Assembly (NCBI GenBank): GCA_020029625.1
Contig: JAIBJP010000013.1
Span: forward strand, 1 to 39,406
DNA: 39,406 nt
Source: Actinomycetota bacterium
Lineage (GTDB): Bacteria > Actinomycetota > Thermoleophilia > Gaiellales > Gaiellaceae
Reading direction: 5' to 3'
Part shown: positions 1-8,390 of the stretch, piece by piece
Numbering within the stretch: position 1 is the first letter of the stretch
How the letters are laid out: every line of letters starts with the position of its first letter
Notes under the pieces: model-generated
Told to the model about the DNA's origin: nothing
The model's input: the letters and a program-made list of their open reading frames with translations, nothing else
Databases searched by the model: none
Translations under genes and position numbers: made by a program

Positions 1-309
1 ATCGACGCGCTTGGGTCGAGCCCTCTCGGAGCGCTCTTCGCGCTCACGCTCGGCGAGGAGGGCGCGCTTCTCATCGACGACGGGGAAGAGGTCGCCCGGG
101 CCCGCCCGCCCAAGGTCGAGGCCGTGGACGGTACGGCCGCCGGTGATGCGTTCACCGCCTGCCTCGTGGTCTCCCTGCTCGAGGGCCGCGACCGCCAGGA
201 GGCCCTGGAGCGTGCCTGCGCGGCCGGAGCGCTCGCAGCCTCCCGGGAGGGAGCCCAGCCTTCGCTGCCGACGTCCGGCGAGGTGGACGCCATGCTCCGG
301 CGCCAATGA
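1..309 (+). CDS. PfkB-family carbohydrate kinase (ribokinase-like), C-terminal part
   Basis: The 5' part of the gene lies outside the window; the frame is open from base 1 to a TGA at 307-309. The visible 102 residues hold the family's C-terminal signature, VDGTAAGDAFTACL, in which the GAGDAF-type glycine/aspartate motif carries the catalytic base of ribokinase-like enzymes. The usual first G of GAGD is A here, a mild deviation. The last bases overlap the next gene's start (ATGA at 306-309), so the two genes are translationally coupled. With a nucleoside hydrolase following, a role in phosphorylating ribose released from nucleosides is likely, but the substrate cannot be read from this fragment. 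Confidence 0.85.
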   Translation: MDALGSSPLGALFALTLGEEGALLIDDGEEVARARPPKVEAVDGTAAGDAFTACLVVSLLEGRDRQEALERACAAGALAASREGAQPSLPTSGEVDAMLRRQ

Positions 310-1229
310 CCAAGATCATCCTCGACACCGATCCGGGACACGATGACGCGATCGCGCTCCTGCTCGCGTTGGCCTCGCCCGAGCTCGAAGTCCTCGGGGT
401 CACAACGGTCTCGGGCAACCAGACTCTCGAAAAGACGACCGCCAACGCGCTGAAGATCCTGGAGTTCGTCGAGCGGACGGACGTGCCGGTGCACGTCGGC
501 GCTCCGCGGCCGCTCGTCCGCGAGCAGTGGGCCGCCGCCTACGTCCACGGCGAATCAGGCCTCGACGGTCCCGACCTGCCGGACCCGAAGACGGACCCGA
601 GGAAGGGCCACGCGATCGACTTCATCGCCGCGCAGGTCGAGGAGCACGACGGCCTTGTCCTCGTTCCCGTGGGGCCGCTGACGAACATCGGGCTCCTGCT
701 CGCCAAGTACCCGGGGATCGAGAGCCGGATCGCACGGATCGTCCTGATGGGCGGGTCGATCGCCGAAGGGAACGTCACGCCCGCCGCCGAGTTCAACATC
801 TGGGCCGATCCAGAAGCGGCGCACCGCGTTTTCACGAGCGGGATCGACGTGACCATGGTCGGCCTCGACGTGACTCACAAGGCGCTGCTGCTGACGGACA
901 AGGTCGACGAGCTGCGCGCCGCCGGACGCGTGGGATCGCTCGTCGCCCAGCTGTACGACTTCTACCACGAGCGCCACGTGCGGATGTACGGCTGGGAGGG
1001 GTCGCCCGTCCACGACGCGCTTGCGGTCGCGCACGTGATCCGCGGCGATTTCGTGGAGACCGAGCATCGTCACGTGCAGGTCGACATCGGCCCCGAGCCG
1101 GGTCGCGGGCGAACCTACGTCGATCTCTGGAAGCGGACCGGCAACGAGCCGAACGCGCACGTCGGGGTGGGCGTGAACGGCCCGGGCTTCACCCAGTTCC
1201 TAGTCCAGCGACTCGCGTCGCTCGGCTGA
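306..1229 (+). CDS. Inosine-uridine preferring nucleoside hydrolase (IunH family)
   Basis: This 307-residue protein hydrolyses the N-glycosidic bond of nucleosides to give a free base and ribose, a cytoplasmic salvage step. The N-terminal calcium-binding signature DTDPGHDDA is at residues 7-15. VLMGGS and EFNIWADPEAA occupy the expected middle positions, and the conserved His (SPVHDA, about residue 236) is present. Length is normal for the family. The ATG overlaps the kinase stop, so the pair forms a nucleoside/ribose catabolic operon, and the BMP-type nucleoside importer lies about 3.3 kb downstream. Its last 41 bases overlap the 3' end of the convergent minus-strand gene. Base preference (purine, pyrimidine or mixed) is not decidable by eye. 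Confidence 0.93.
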   Translation: MTKIILDTDPGHDDAIALLLALASPELEVLGVTTVSGNQTLEKTTANALKILEFVERTDVPVHVGAPRPLVREQWAAAYVHGESGLDGPDLPDPKTDPRKGHAIDFIAAQVEEHDGLVLVPVGPLTNIGLLLAKYPGIESRIARIVLMGGSIAEGNVTPAAEFNIWADPEAAHRVFTSGIDVTMVGLDVTHKALLLTDKVDELRAAGRVGSLVAQLYDFYHERHVRMYGWEGSPVHDALAVAHVIRGDFVETEHRHVQVDIGPEPGRGRTYVDLWKRTGNEPNAHVGVGVNGPGFTQFLVQRLASLG

Positions 1230-2226
1230 CGCCCTCCCAGACCAGGTCCTGGGCCGGCACAGGCAGACGGATGATCCGCCCGGGCTCGCTGTTTCGCGGC
1301 GTGCCGATGAGGTAGACGCTGGCGTTCGTGACGTACACGAGCCACTGCTCGTCCGGGGAGAACGCCACCGCTCTGCCATCCGGGAGGTTCTGTGGCGGAT
1401 CTCTCGACCCGCCGTCGCGACTCACGATCGTTCCGTCCTCGGAAGCGGCGTAGGAGCCTGCTGCACTCACAGTCCAGTTCCCGAGCCCTCGTCCGCGGTT
1501 GGTCGCGACACCCACGACCGCCTTGCCGTCGAAGAGGACAGCCAGGTTCTGCGGCTCGACGCTCTGGACGCGGATCTCGAGCGTCGCGACGAGACGGTCC
1601 TCGTCCAGCCAGGCGAGGTCGGTCGCGTGGGCGAAGATCGGAACGCCCGCTCCGACCCGAGCGACATTCGGGTGAAGCCGGGCGGCACGACGCAGCTCGC
1701 GGGCGGTGAAGAGCGGGCGGCCGTCCTGGAAGATCGCTCCTCCACGCGGATAGGTGAGCCGGCCGTCCGGCCGCCACGCGGGCGGGCAGCCCGCGACGCT
1801 TCTGCGTTCGACCTCGCCCTTCGCGGCACGGACAGTGATCCTCCCCGCGCGACAGCGGGCGATTGACGATCGATCGGGGCTCATGACCTCGCCTTCCTCG
1901 AGGATCCGTCCCCCGGCGGCGGCGAACCGGCAGTAGATGACCGCTGAGCCGCCCTCCTCCCGCACCACGCTGTCCTCCATTCCGGGCAGCAGGAGCGAAT
2001 GCAGGCGGCAGTCGTGGTCGCTATAGACCACGAAGCCGATGATTTCCTCCCGACGCAGGAGCTCATGGAGCGTGGGTGGCTCCGGCCTCGTGATCGTCGC
2101 CGTCGGAGCCGGAGCCTTGGCCTCGTCTCGTCCGCGCAGCGCATCTGCGGCCGCGAAAACGGCCAGTGCCGCGACCCCCACGACGATGAGCGCTGTGCTC
2201 CAACGGCGCATCGCTTTGCTCACCAT
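1189..2226 (-). CDS. Membrane-anchored beta-propeller-like protein of unknown function
   Basis: This protein of about 345 residues has one N-terminal hydrophobic segment (RRWSTALIVVGVAALAVFAA) followed by a long extracytoplasmic region. Motifs such as AWRPDGRLTY, DLAWLDEDRL and VAFSPDEQWLVYV recur in the style of TolB/WD40-like propeller blades. No catalytic motif is visible. The ATG at 2226 is chosen because it precedes the hydrophobic segment closely; ATG 2211 is also possible, and a longer reading to 2331 would run into ftsK. No convincing ribosome binding site precedes either. The gene diverges from ftsK with only about 40 bases between starts, and its 3' end overlaps the nucleoside hydrolase gene by 41 bases. 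A sensor or surface-protein role is a guess. Confidence 0.65.
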   Translation of the reverse strand: MVSKAMRRWSTALIVVGVAALAVFAAADALRGRDEAKAPAPTATITRPEPPTLHELLRREEIIGFVVYSDHDCRLHSLLLPGMEDSVVREEGGSAVIYCRFAAAGGRILEEGEVMSPDRSSIARCRAGRITVRAAKGEVERRSVAGCPPAWRPDGRLTYPRGGAIFQDGRPLFTARELRRAARLHPNVARVGAGVPIFAHATDLAWLDEDRLVATLEIRVQSVEPQNLAVLFDGKAVVGVATNRGRGLGNWTVSAAGSYAASEDGTIVSRDGGSRDPPQNLPDGRAVAFSPDEQWLVYVTNASVYLIGTPRNSEPGRIIRLPVPAQDLVWEGVSRATRVAGLGTG

Positions 2227-2266
2227 ACGAAGCAGGAGGGACGGGGGTTCCGCCGAAAGCCCTCCC

Positions 2267-4447
2267 ATGGCGCCACGGAAGCGTCCCAAGCACTTGCGCC
2301 CGAAGTCTCCTGCACGCGTGCGCAAGCGCAAGCATGCCCGGCGCCGGAGCTCTCAGCACCAGCACCACGAGCTCGTCGGTCTCGCGCTCGTGTTCGTCGG
2401 CGCCTTCCTCGCGATCCCGCTCTGGCTGGGGTGGGACGGAGGGATCGTGGGGGCGAAGATCGTCTCGGGCCTCGACGGCCTCGTCGGCTCCGCGCGCCTT
2501 GGCGTCCCGCTCCTCCTGCTCGTCGTAGGGGGCCTGCTGGTCGCGCGGTCTTCGCTCGTAGACGTACGCCCGTTTCGCACCGGCCTTGTCGTCCTCGTCC
2601 TCGGCCTCATGACAATCCTCGGCGAGAAGCGCGGAGGAGCCTCGGGGGAGGCGCTCCAGCTCATCTTCGGCCGCCTGCTCGGGGAAACCGGCACGGCCGC
2701 CCTGGGGCTGTTCGCGCTCGTCGCGGGGGGCCTCCTCCTCACTGGCGCGTCGCTGGGGGCGATTCTCCGGCGCTCGGCCCATGCAGCCCGGCATGCGGCA
2801 GGGAGGACTGTCGAGTGGGTGCGAGTCCCCCTCGAGGACGAGCCGCCCACGCAGCCGGACGCACCCCCAGTGGACGGGGAGCTCGTCTATCCGGACATCG
2901 TCAGCGAGACTCCAGCGCCCCCGCCCGTCCTCGTCCACCAGCTCGCGGAGCTGGACGAGCCGGCCCCGCCCGAGCCGAGTCTGTTCGACCCGGCCTCGAC
3001 CGAGCACGCCGGCTATCGCCTTCCGGACGCCAGTGTCCTGCGGCGCTCCCGCACAGATCGCAACGGTCAGCCCGAGAAGGCCATCGAGCGAACGGCCCAG
3101 GCGCTCGTCCAGGCGCTCTCCAACTTCGGCATCGAGGCGACGATGGCGGGCCAGGTCGTAGGCCCGCGCGTCACGCGCTACGAGCTCCAGCTTGCCCCTG
3201 GGACCAAGGTAGGCAAGGTGGCAGCGCTGAAGGACGATCTCGCCTACGCGCTCGCGACGACGGAGATCCGCATCCTGGCTCCCATCCCGGGAAAGCAGGC
3301 CGTGGGAGTCGAGGTTCCCAACATCGCGCCCAACGTCGTCACGCTCGGCGACATCTACGAGGAGCTTCCCGCGCAGGCCAGCCCGCTCTCCGCCTGGCTC
3401 GGAAAGGACATTTCGGGTGCCTCGGTCTGGGCCGATCTCGCCCGTATGCCGCACATCCTCATCGCCGGCACGACCGGCTCGGGCAAGTCCGGCTGCATCA
3501 ACACGATGCTGTGCTCCATCCTGCTCCGCTCCACGCCTGACGACGTGCGCATGATCCTCGTCGATCCCAAGCGCGTCGAGCTCGGGCTCTACGAGTCCAT
3601 CCCGCATCTCCTGACGCCGGTCGTGTCCAGCCCGAAGGCGGCCTCTGCCGTCCTGACCAACGTCTTGACGGAGATGGAAAAGCGCTACGAGCGCATGAGC
3701 ATTGCGCGGGCCCGCAACCTCGGCGAGCTCAACCGGGTGCTCACGGAGCGCGGCGAGAAGCCCCTCCCGTATCTCCTCATCGTCATCGACGAGCTCGCGG
3801 ACATGATGATGGTCTCCCCGCAGGAGGTGGAGGACGCCGTCATCCGGCTGGCGCAGAAGTCACGTGCTGTCGGGATCCACCTCGTGCTCGCCACCCAGCG
3901 GCCCTCGGTGGATGTCATCACCGGGATGATCAAGGCGAACGTCCCCTCGCGGATCGCGTTCGCCGTCTCGAGCATGACGGACAGCCGCGTGATTCTCGAC
4001 ACGTCCGGCGCCGAGAGCCTCCTCGGCCAGGGCGACATGCTCTTCAAGCCGCTCGGCACGTCACGGCTGCAGCGCGTGCAGGGCGCGTACGTGAGCGAGG
4101 AGGAAATCGCCCTCATCGTGGAGCAGTGCCGCGCGCAACGCGGACAGGAGCTCGACGAGTCGTTGCTCGAGGCGCCGAACGTCAAGGAGCACGAGGGGGA
4201 GGAGGAGGACTTCGATCCGGACGAGGATCCACTCCTCGAGCGCGCCATCGAGGTCGTCGTGCAGACGCAGACCGCTTCGGTCTCGCTCATTCAGCGGCGC
4301 CTGCGCGTCGGCTACACGCGAGCCGGCCGCCTCATCGACATGCTCGAGCGCCGCGGCATCATCTCGGGCTACGAGGGCTCCAAGCCGCGCAAGGTGCTCG
4401 TGGGGGAAGGCGACCTCGCCCGCGTGCTCACGGACGTTCCCTCCTAA
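2267..4447 (+). CDS. ftsK: DNA translocase FtsK
   Basis: A membrane-anchored DNA pump that clears chromosome ends from the division septum. From the ATG at 2267 it has 726 residues: a basic N-terminus, about four transmembrane segments (residues 33-185), an acidic/proline linker, and the motor. Walker A GTTGSGKSG lies near residue 402 and Walker B LLIVIDELADM further on, followed by the conserved ATQRPSVDVITG. The last 65 residues form the gamma winged helix that reads KOPS sites (LIQRRLRVGYTRAGRLIDML). A longer frame starts at 2039, but its first 76 codons are the antisense of the divergent gene, so 2267 is preferred. The linker is short, as in SpoIIIE/FtsK of Gram-positives. A hairpin at 4478-4509 follows. 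Confidence 0.95.
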   Translation: MAPRKRPKHLRPKSPARVRKRKHARRRSSQHQHHELVGLALVFVGAFLAIPLWLGWDGGIVGAKIVSGLDGLVGSARLGVPLLLLVVGGLLVARSSLVDVRPFRTGLVVLVLGLMTILGEKRGGASGEALQLIFGRLLGETGTAALGLFALVAGGLLLTGASLGAILRRSAHAARHAAGRTVEWVRVPLEDEPPTQPDAPPVDGELVYPDIVSETPAPPPVLVHQLAELDEPAPPEPSLFDPASTEHAGYRLPDASVLRRSRTDRNGQPEKAIERTAQALVQALSNFGIEATMAGQVVGPRVTRYELQLAPGTKVGKVAALKDDLAYALATTEIRILAPIPGKQAVGVEVPNIAPNVVTLGDIYEELPAQASPLSAWLGKDISGASVWADLARMPHILIAGTTGSGKSGCINTMLCSILLRSTPDDVRMILVDPKRVELGLYESIPHLLTPVVSSPKAASAVLTNVLTEMEKRYERMSIARARNLGELNRVLTERGEKPLPYLLIVIDELADMMMVSPQEVEDAVIRLAQKSRAVGIHLVLATQRPSVDVITGMIKANVPSRIAFAVSSMTDSRVILDTSGAESLLGQGDMLFKPLGTSRLQRVQGAYVSEEEIALIVEQCRAQRGQELDESLLEAPNVKEHEGEEEDFDPDEDPLLERAIEVVVQTQTASVSLIQRRLRVGYTRAGRLIDMLERRGIISGYEGSKPRKVLVGEGDLARVLTDVPS

Positions 4448-4477
4448 CGAACTCTCTGCGGCCCCGTCCTAGATTTC

Positions 4478-4509
4478 GGGTCCCAGGAAGGGTTAGCATC
4501 CTGCGACCC
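4478..4509 (+). promoter_or_regulatory. Stem-loop between ftsK and the nucleoside importer
   Basis: GGGTC-C-CAGGA (4478-4488) pairs with TCCTG-C-GACCC (4499-4509) across a 10-base loop, giving ten pairs around one C.C mismatch. No T-run follows, so it is not a classic intrinsic terminator. It may be a Rho-type 3' end for ftsK or part of the importer's 5' leader. An AGGGAGG ribosome binding site follows at 4531-4537. Confidence 0.5.
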
Positions 4510-4541
4510 CAAGGCTGGGATAGGGCAACAAGGGAGGTTCC

Positions 4542-5621
4542 GTGAACGTGAAGCATAAATGGCCGTGGCTCGTGGCCCTTCTTGCAATGCTGCTGGCGGT
4601 CGCTGCTGCCGGGTGCGGCGGCGACGAGGCGGGTACGGGCACGACGGGAGCCGGGACCGGGGCGGGAACGACCGGCGCCGAGGCAATCTCGATCGGCATG
4701 GTCTCCGACACCGGCGGCCTCGATGACCGCGGTTTCAACGAGTTTTCGATCAACGGCTTCGAGCGCGCAAAAACGGAGCTCGGCGTCACAGGCCGCGTCT
4801 ATGTGTCGGAGTCGGCGGACGATTATCTGCCGAACCTGACGGCGGCCGTGGACGACGGGCACGACCTGGTCATCGCCATCGGTTTCCTGATCCAACCGTC
4901 CGTGGCCGAGGTGGCGAAGGAGGCGACGGACGTCAACTTCGCGGGGGTCGATCAGTTCTACGGCGACCCGCCCGAATGCGGCGGCGAGAACCAGGCTGTC
5001 TGCACGGTGCCGAACGTGCTCGGCCTGCAGTTCCCCTCCGAGGAGGCCGGCTATCTCGCCGGAATCGTGGCGGCGATGATGACCAAGACCAAGACCGTGT
5101 CCACAGTGGGCGGCATCAGCATCCCGCCGGTGAACAACTGGATCGCCGGTTTCCGGCAGGCGGTCAAGGACACCGATCCGAGCATCAAGCTCCTGAACGC
5201 CTACTCGCAGGACTTCGTCGACCAGGCGAAGTGCAAGGAGATCGCGCTCGACCAGATCGCCCAGGGCTCCGACGTGGTGTTCCAGGTCGCGGGCCTCTGC
5301 GGCCTCGGCGCGCTCGATGCCGCGGGAGAGAAAGGCGTCTACGCCATCGGCGTCGACGCCGACCAGTCCTTCGCCGGGCCTCAGGTGATCACCAGTGCGC
5401 TCAAGCCTCTGGAGCTCGCGGTCTTCGAGACGATCAAGTCGGCGCAGGACGGGACCTTCAAGGGCGGAACGAACCGCTTCTTCGGAATCGAGGAGTTTCC
5501 CGATGCCGAGCTGCTCGCTCCGTTCACCGACGTCGTTCCCCAAGAAGTCAAGGACGCCGTCGAAGCGGCGAAGGCCAAGCTGATCAGCGGCGAGATCGAC
5601 CCGCCGGCGACGTTCAAGTAG
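4542..5621 (+). CDS. BMP-family nucleoside-binding lipoprotein of an ABC importer
   Basis: Surface lipoprotein that captures nucleosides and delivers them to the permeases encoded downstream. The 359-residue protein starts at GTG 4542, four bases after AGGGAGG. It has a lysine-containing signal peptide and a lipobox ending VAAAGC, so Cys25 would be lipidated. A Gly/Thr-rich linker follows, then a periplasmic-binding fold with BMP-family marks: ISIGMVSDTGGLDDRGFNE near the N-terminus, FPSEEAGYLAG in the middle and VYAIGVDADQ towards the end. BMP proteins (PnrA, BmpA, NupN) bind purine or pyrimidine nucleosides. The following ATPase and permeases match that importer type. The exact ligand is inferred, supported by the nearby nucleoside hydrolase. 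Confidence 0.92.
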   Translation: MNVKHKWPWLVALLAMLLAVAAAGCGGDEAGTGTTGAGTGAGTTGAEAISIGMVSDTGGLDDRGFNEFSINGFERAKTELGVTGRVYVSESADDYLPNLTAAVDDGHDLVIAIGFLIQPSVAEVAKEATDVNFAGVDQFYGDPPECGGENQAVCTVPNVLGLQFPSEEAGYLAGIVAAMMTKTKTVSTVGGISIPPVNNWIAGFRQAVKDTDPSIKLLNAYSQDFVDQAKCKEIALDQIAQGSDVVFQVAGLCGLGALDAAGEKGVYAIGVDADQSFAGPQVITSALKPLELAVFETIKSAQDGTFKGGTNRFFGIEEFPDAELLAPFTDVVPQEVKDAVEAAKAKLISGEIDPPATFK

Positions 5622-5633
5622 GCAGCCATCCGG

Positions 5634-5658
5634 AGGGGCGGGCGCAGGGCCCGCCCCT
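5634..5658 (+). promoter_or_regulatory. Perfect GC-rich hairpin after the binding-protein gene
   Basis: AGGGGCGGGC (5634-5643) and GCCCGCCCCT (5649-5658) form a perfect 10-bp stem with loop GCAGG, extendable by one G-C pair. It sits 12 bases after the lipoprotein stop and 15 bases before the ATPase start. There is no T-tract. Such a position is typical of hairpins that protect the upstream binding-protein mRNA or partly terminate transcription, making the lipoprotein more abundant than the membrane components. That effect is inferred. Confidence 0.75.
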
Positions 5659-5673
5659 CTAGGCTTCGAGCCG

Positions 5674-7194
5674 ATGCCCGATACGCCACTGCTCGAGCTC
5701 CGAGGCATCACCAAGCGATTCCCTGGGGTGCTCGCCAACGACCACGTCGATCTCGAGCTCGTCAAAGGCGAGGTGCATGCGCTCCTGGGGGAGAACGGGG
5801 CCGGCAAGTCGACCCTGATGAACATCCTCTACGGGCTCTACCACCCGGACGAGGGTGAGATCCGGCTGAACGGGAAGCCCGTACGGATCGGCTCGCCCCG
5901 GGACGCGATCGATCTCGGGATCGGCATGGTGCACCAGCACTTCATGCTCATCCCGGTGATGACGGTGGCAGAGAACATCGTGCTCGCCGTCGAGCCGACC
6001 TCGGGGCCCTTCCTCGACCTCCACGCGGCCGAGAAGCGTGTCCAGGAGCTGTCGACGCAGTTCGGCCTAGCTGTGCGCCCGGACGCCCGGGTCGCCTCCA
6101 TCAGCGTCGGGATGCAGCAGCGGGCCGAGATCCTGAAGGCGCTCTATCGCGGCGCCGAGATCCTCATCCTCGATGAGCCGACCGCTGTCCTGACGCCCCA
6201 GGAAGCGAAGGAGCTCTTCGCGATCATCCGGTCCCTCCAGGCCGAGGGGAAGTCGATCATCTTCATCACCCACAAGCTGAACGAGGTGCTCGACATCGCC
6301 GACCGCATCACGGTCCTGAGGCAGGGCAAGCAGGTCGACACGGTGCCGCGCGAGGGGGCGACGCCGGAAGGACTCGCGCGCCTCATGGTCGGCCGCGACG
6401 TGGTGCTCCGCGTCGAAAAGCCAGAAGCCCAGCCGGGCGACGTGCTGCTCGACGTCGATAACCTCGAAGTCCGGGACGAGCGAGACCTGGAGGCCGTGCG
6501 GGGCGTCTCCTTCGACGTCAAGGCGGGCGAGATCGTCGGCATCGCCGGGGTGGACGGAAACGGGCAGACCGAGCTCATCGACGCGCTCACGGGGCTCCGC
6601 CGCCCGTCGGGGGGCAGAATCTCCGTGGGGGGCAAGGACGTCACCACCGCCGGCGCACGGGAGTCCCTTGACCTGGGGGTAGGACATATCCCCGAGGACC
6701 GCCAAGTCCGTGGCCTCGTCCTCGACTTCACGCTGGCCGAGAACCTCGCACTGCACGATTTCAGGAAGAAGCCCGACTCGAGGTGGGGCTGTCTCTTCCC
6801 CAAACGAATCGTCCAGCGCGCCGTGCGGCTGCTGAAGGAGTTCGATGTCCGGGGCGGGGGCCCGCAGACCCGCGCCGCCTCGCTCTCCGGCGGAAACCAG
6901 CAGAAGGTCGTCGTCGCCCGCGAGGTGTCGCGAGATCCCCGCGTGCTCATCGCCGCGCAGCCGACCCGCGGTCTCGACGTGGGGGCGATCGAGTTCGTGC
7001 ACCGCCGCCTCGTCACCGAGCGAGACGAAGGGCGAGCGATCCTCCTCGTCTCCTTCGAGCTTGAAGAAATCCTTTCGCTTTCGGATCGCATCCTGGTCCT
7101 CTACGAGGGCAGGATCGTGGGCGAGTACCCGCCGGGCGTGTCCGAGGAAGAGCTGGGGATCGCCATGACCGGGGGGCGCAGGCAGGCGGCATGA
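5674..7194 (+). CDS. Nucleoside ABC importer, double ATP-binding protein
   Basis: Cytoplasmic ATPase of the BMP-type importer, 506 residues with two fused ABC domains as in RbsA/NupO proteins. The first domain has Walker A GENGAGKST (residues 39-47), signature SISVGMQQR and Walker B ILILDEPTAVL. The second has a degenerate Walker A (GVDGNGQTEL), a canonical signature LSGGNQQK and an altered Walker B region (VLIAAQPTRGLD, with Q where the catalytic Glu region normally reads EPT). This asymmetry is usual for the sugar/nucleoside class, in which one ATP site is weak. The stop overlaps the first permease start by four bases (ATGA), so the three membrane-complex genes form one translational unit. 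Confidence 0.95.
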   Translation: MPDTPLLELRGITKRFPGVLANDHVDLELVKGEVHALLGENGAGKSTLMNILYGLYHPDEGEIRLNGKPVRIGSPRDAIDLGIGMVHQHFMLIPVMTVAENIVLAVEPTSGPFLDLHAAEKRVQELSTQFGLAVRPDARVASISVGMQQRAEILKALYRGAEILILDEPTAVLTPQEAKELFAIIRSLQAEGKSIIFITHKLNEVLDIADRITVLRQGKQVDTVPREGATPEGLARLMVGRDVVLRVEKPEAQPGDVLLDVDNLEVRDERDLEAVRGVSFDVKAGEIVGIAGVDGNGQTELIDALTGLRRPSGGRISVGGKDVTTAGARESLDLGVGHIPEDRQVRGLVLDFTLAENLALHDFRKKPDSRWGCLFPKRIVQRAVRLLKEFDVRGGGPQTRAASLSGGNQQKVVVAREVSRDPRVLIAAQPTRGLDVGAIEFVHRRLVTERDEGRAILLVSFELEEILSLSDRILVLYEGRIVGEYPPGVSEEELGIAMTGGRRQAA

Positions 7195-8390
7195 CGGCGC
7201 CGATCCAGCCGGAGTCATCCCGCGACGCGACGTCGGACGTGACGGCTTGGTTCTCGACCCGCATCGGCGGCGTCCTCGTACCGCTCGCAGCCACCGTGCT
7301 GGCCTTTCTGATCGGCGGCCTCGTCGTCCTCATCACAGGCCACAACCCCGTCACGGCGTACCGCGCCATCTTCGAGGGAACCGGGCTGAACTGGTTCTTC
7401 CCCTGGGTCGGGGGCGAGTCCCGCGAGGCCGCGGCCAACGACCTTCAGCAGACGCTCATCCTCATGACGCCGCTCGTGCTGACCGGAATCGCGGTGGCCT
7501 TTGCGTTTCGCTGTGGCCTGTTCAACATCGGCGGCCAGGGACAGTACTGGGTCGGCTTCATCGCGGCGCTCTACGTGGGCACCCACCTCGACGGTTTCTC
7601 CCGTCCGGTGCATCTCCTCGTCGCCATCCTCGCCTCGATCGTCGCTGGGTCGATCTGGGGCGGGATAGCGGGCATTCTCAAGGCGACGGTCGGCGCCCAC
7701 GAGGTGATCACGACGATCATGCTCAACTGGATCGCCATCTTCGGGGGGATGTACCTCTTCGAGATAGGCGGTCCTCTTCAGGGCCCGCAGCCGTCGATTC
7801 CGCGCTCTGCTGAGATTCCCGACTCGGTCGAGCTGTGGCCGATCTGGGGGAGCCTGCCGTCGCTCCACGCGGGCATCTTCATCGCTCTCTTCGCCCTGGT
7901 CGTCTACTACGTCCTCCTCAACCGGACGACGCTCGGCTATGAGGTGCGCGCCGTGGGGTTCAACCCGGAGGCCGCTCGCTACGGCGGCATCTCGGTCGCC
8001 AAGAACTACTTCCTCGCACTGGCCATCTCGGGCGCGTTCGCCGGACTCGCGGGCTCGGTCGACGTCCTCGGGTTCAAATTCGCGGTCTCCACCGGCGACT
8101 TCGCGACGAATTTCATCCCCTTCACGGGCATAGCCGTGGCCCTACTCGGCCGCAACAAGCCGGTCGGCATCCTGTTCGCGGCGCTCCTCTTCGCCGCGCT
8201 CGAGGTCGGCACCTCGACGCGGCAGCTGGATCCTGAGGTCTTCGAGCCGGCGCTGGCCGTCGACCTCGCGACGATGATCCAGGCGCTCGTCATCTTCTTC
8301 GTCGGCGCCGATCTCCTCATCCTCTATCTCTGGCGCGCCCGGCGCTTCGTGGGGCTTGGCCGGCGTGTCCAGCCGGAGCCCAGGCCATGA
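7191..8390 (+). CDS. Nucleoside ABC importer, permease 1
   Basis: Integral membrane permease of 399 residues, belonging to the BPD_transp_2 group (NupP/YufP type). The N-terminal hydrophobic helix is followed by an extracytoplasmic segment (residues 60-85). Eight or more further hydrophobic stretches follow, with family marks GIAVAFAFRCGLFNIGGQGQ and the cytoplasmic coupling loop VRAVGFNPEAARYGGISV. ATGA overlaps tie it to the ATPase in front and to the second permease behind. The two permeases are expected to form a heterodimer through which nucleosides pass. Substrate is inferred from the BMP lipoprotein. Confidence 0.93.
   Translation: MTAPIQPESSRDATSDVTAWFSTRIGGVLVPLAATVLAFLIGGLVVLITGHNPVTAYRAIFEGTGLNWFFPWVGGESREAAANDLQQTLILMTPLVLTGIAVAFAFRCGLFNIGGQGQYWVGFIAALYVGTHLDGFSRPVHLLVAILASIVAGSIWGGIAGILKATVGAHEVITTIMLNWIAIFGGMYLFEIGGPLQGPQPSIPRSAEIPDSVELWPIWGSLPSLHAGIFIALFALVVYYVLLNRTTLGYEVRAVGFNPEAARYGGISVAKNYFLALAISGAFAGLAGSVDVLGFKFAVSTGDFATNFIPFTGIAVALLGRNKPVGILFAALLFAALEVGTSTRQLDPEVFEPALAVDLATMIQALVIFFVGADLLILYLWRARRFVGLGRRVQPEPRP

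Noticed and set aside
2063..3607. 514-codon minus-strand frame opposite ftsK
   Set aside because: Low-complexity antisense translation; ftsK on the plus strand carries all expected motifs.
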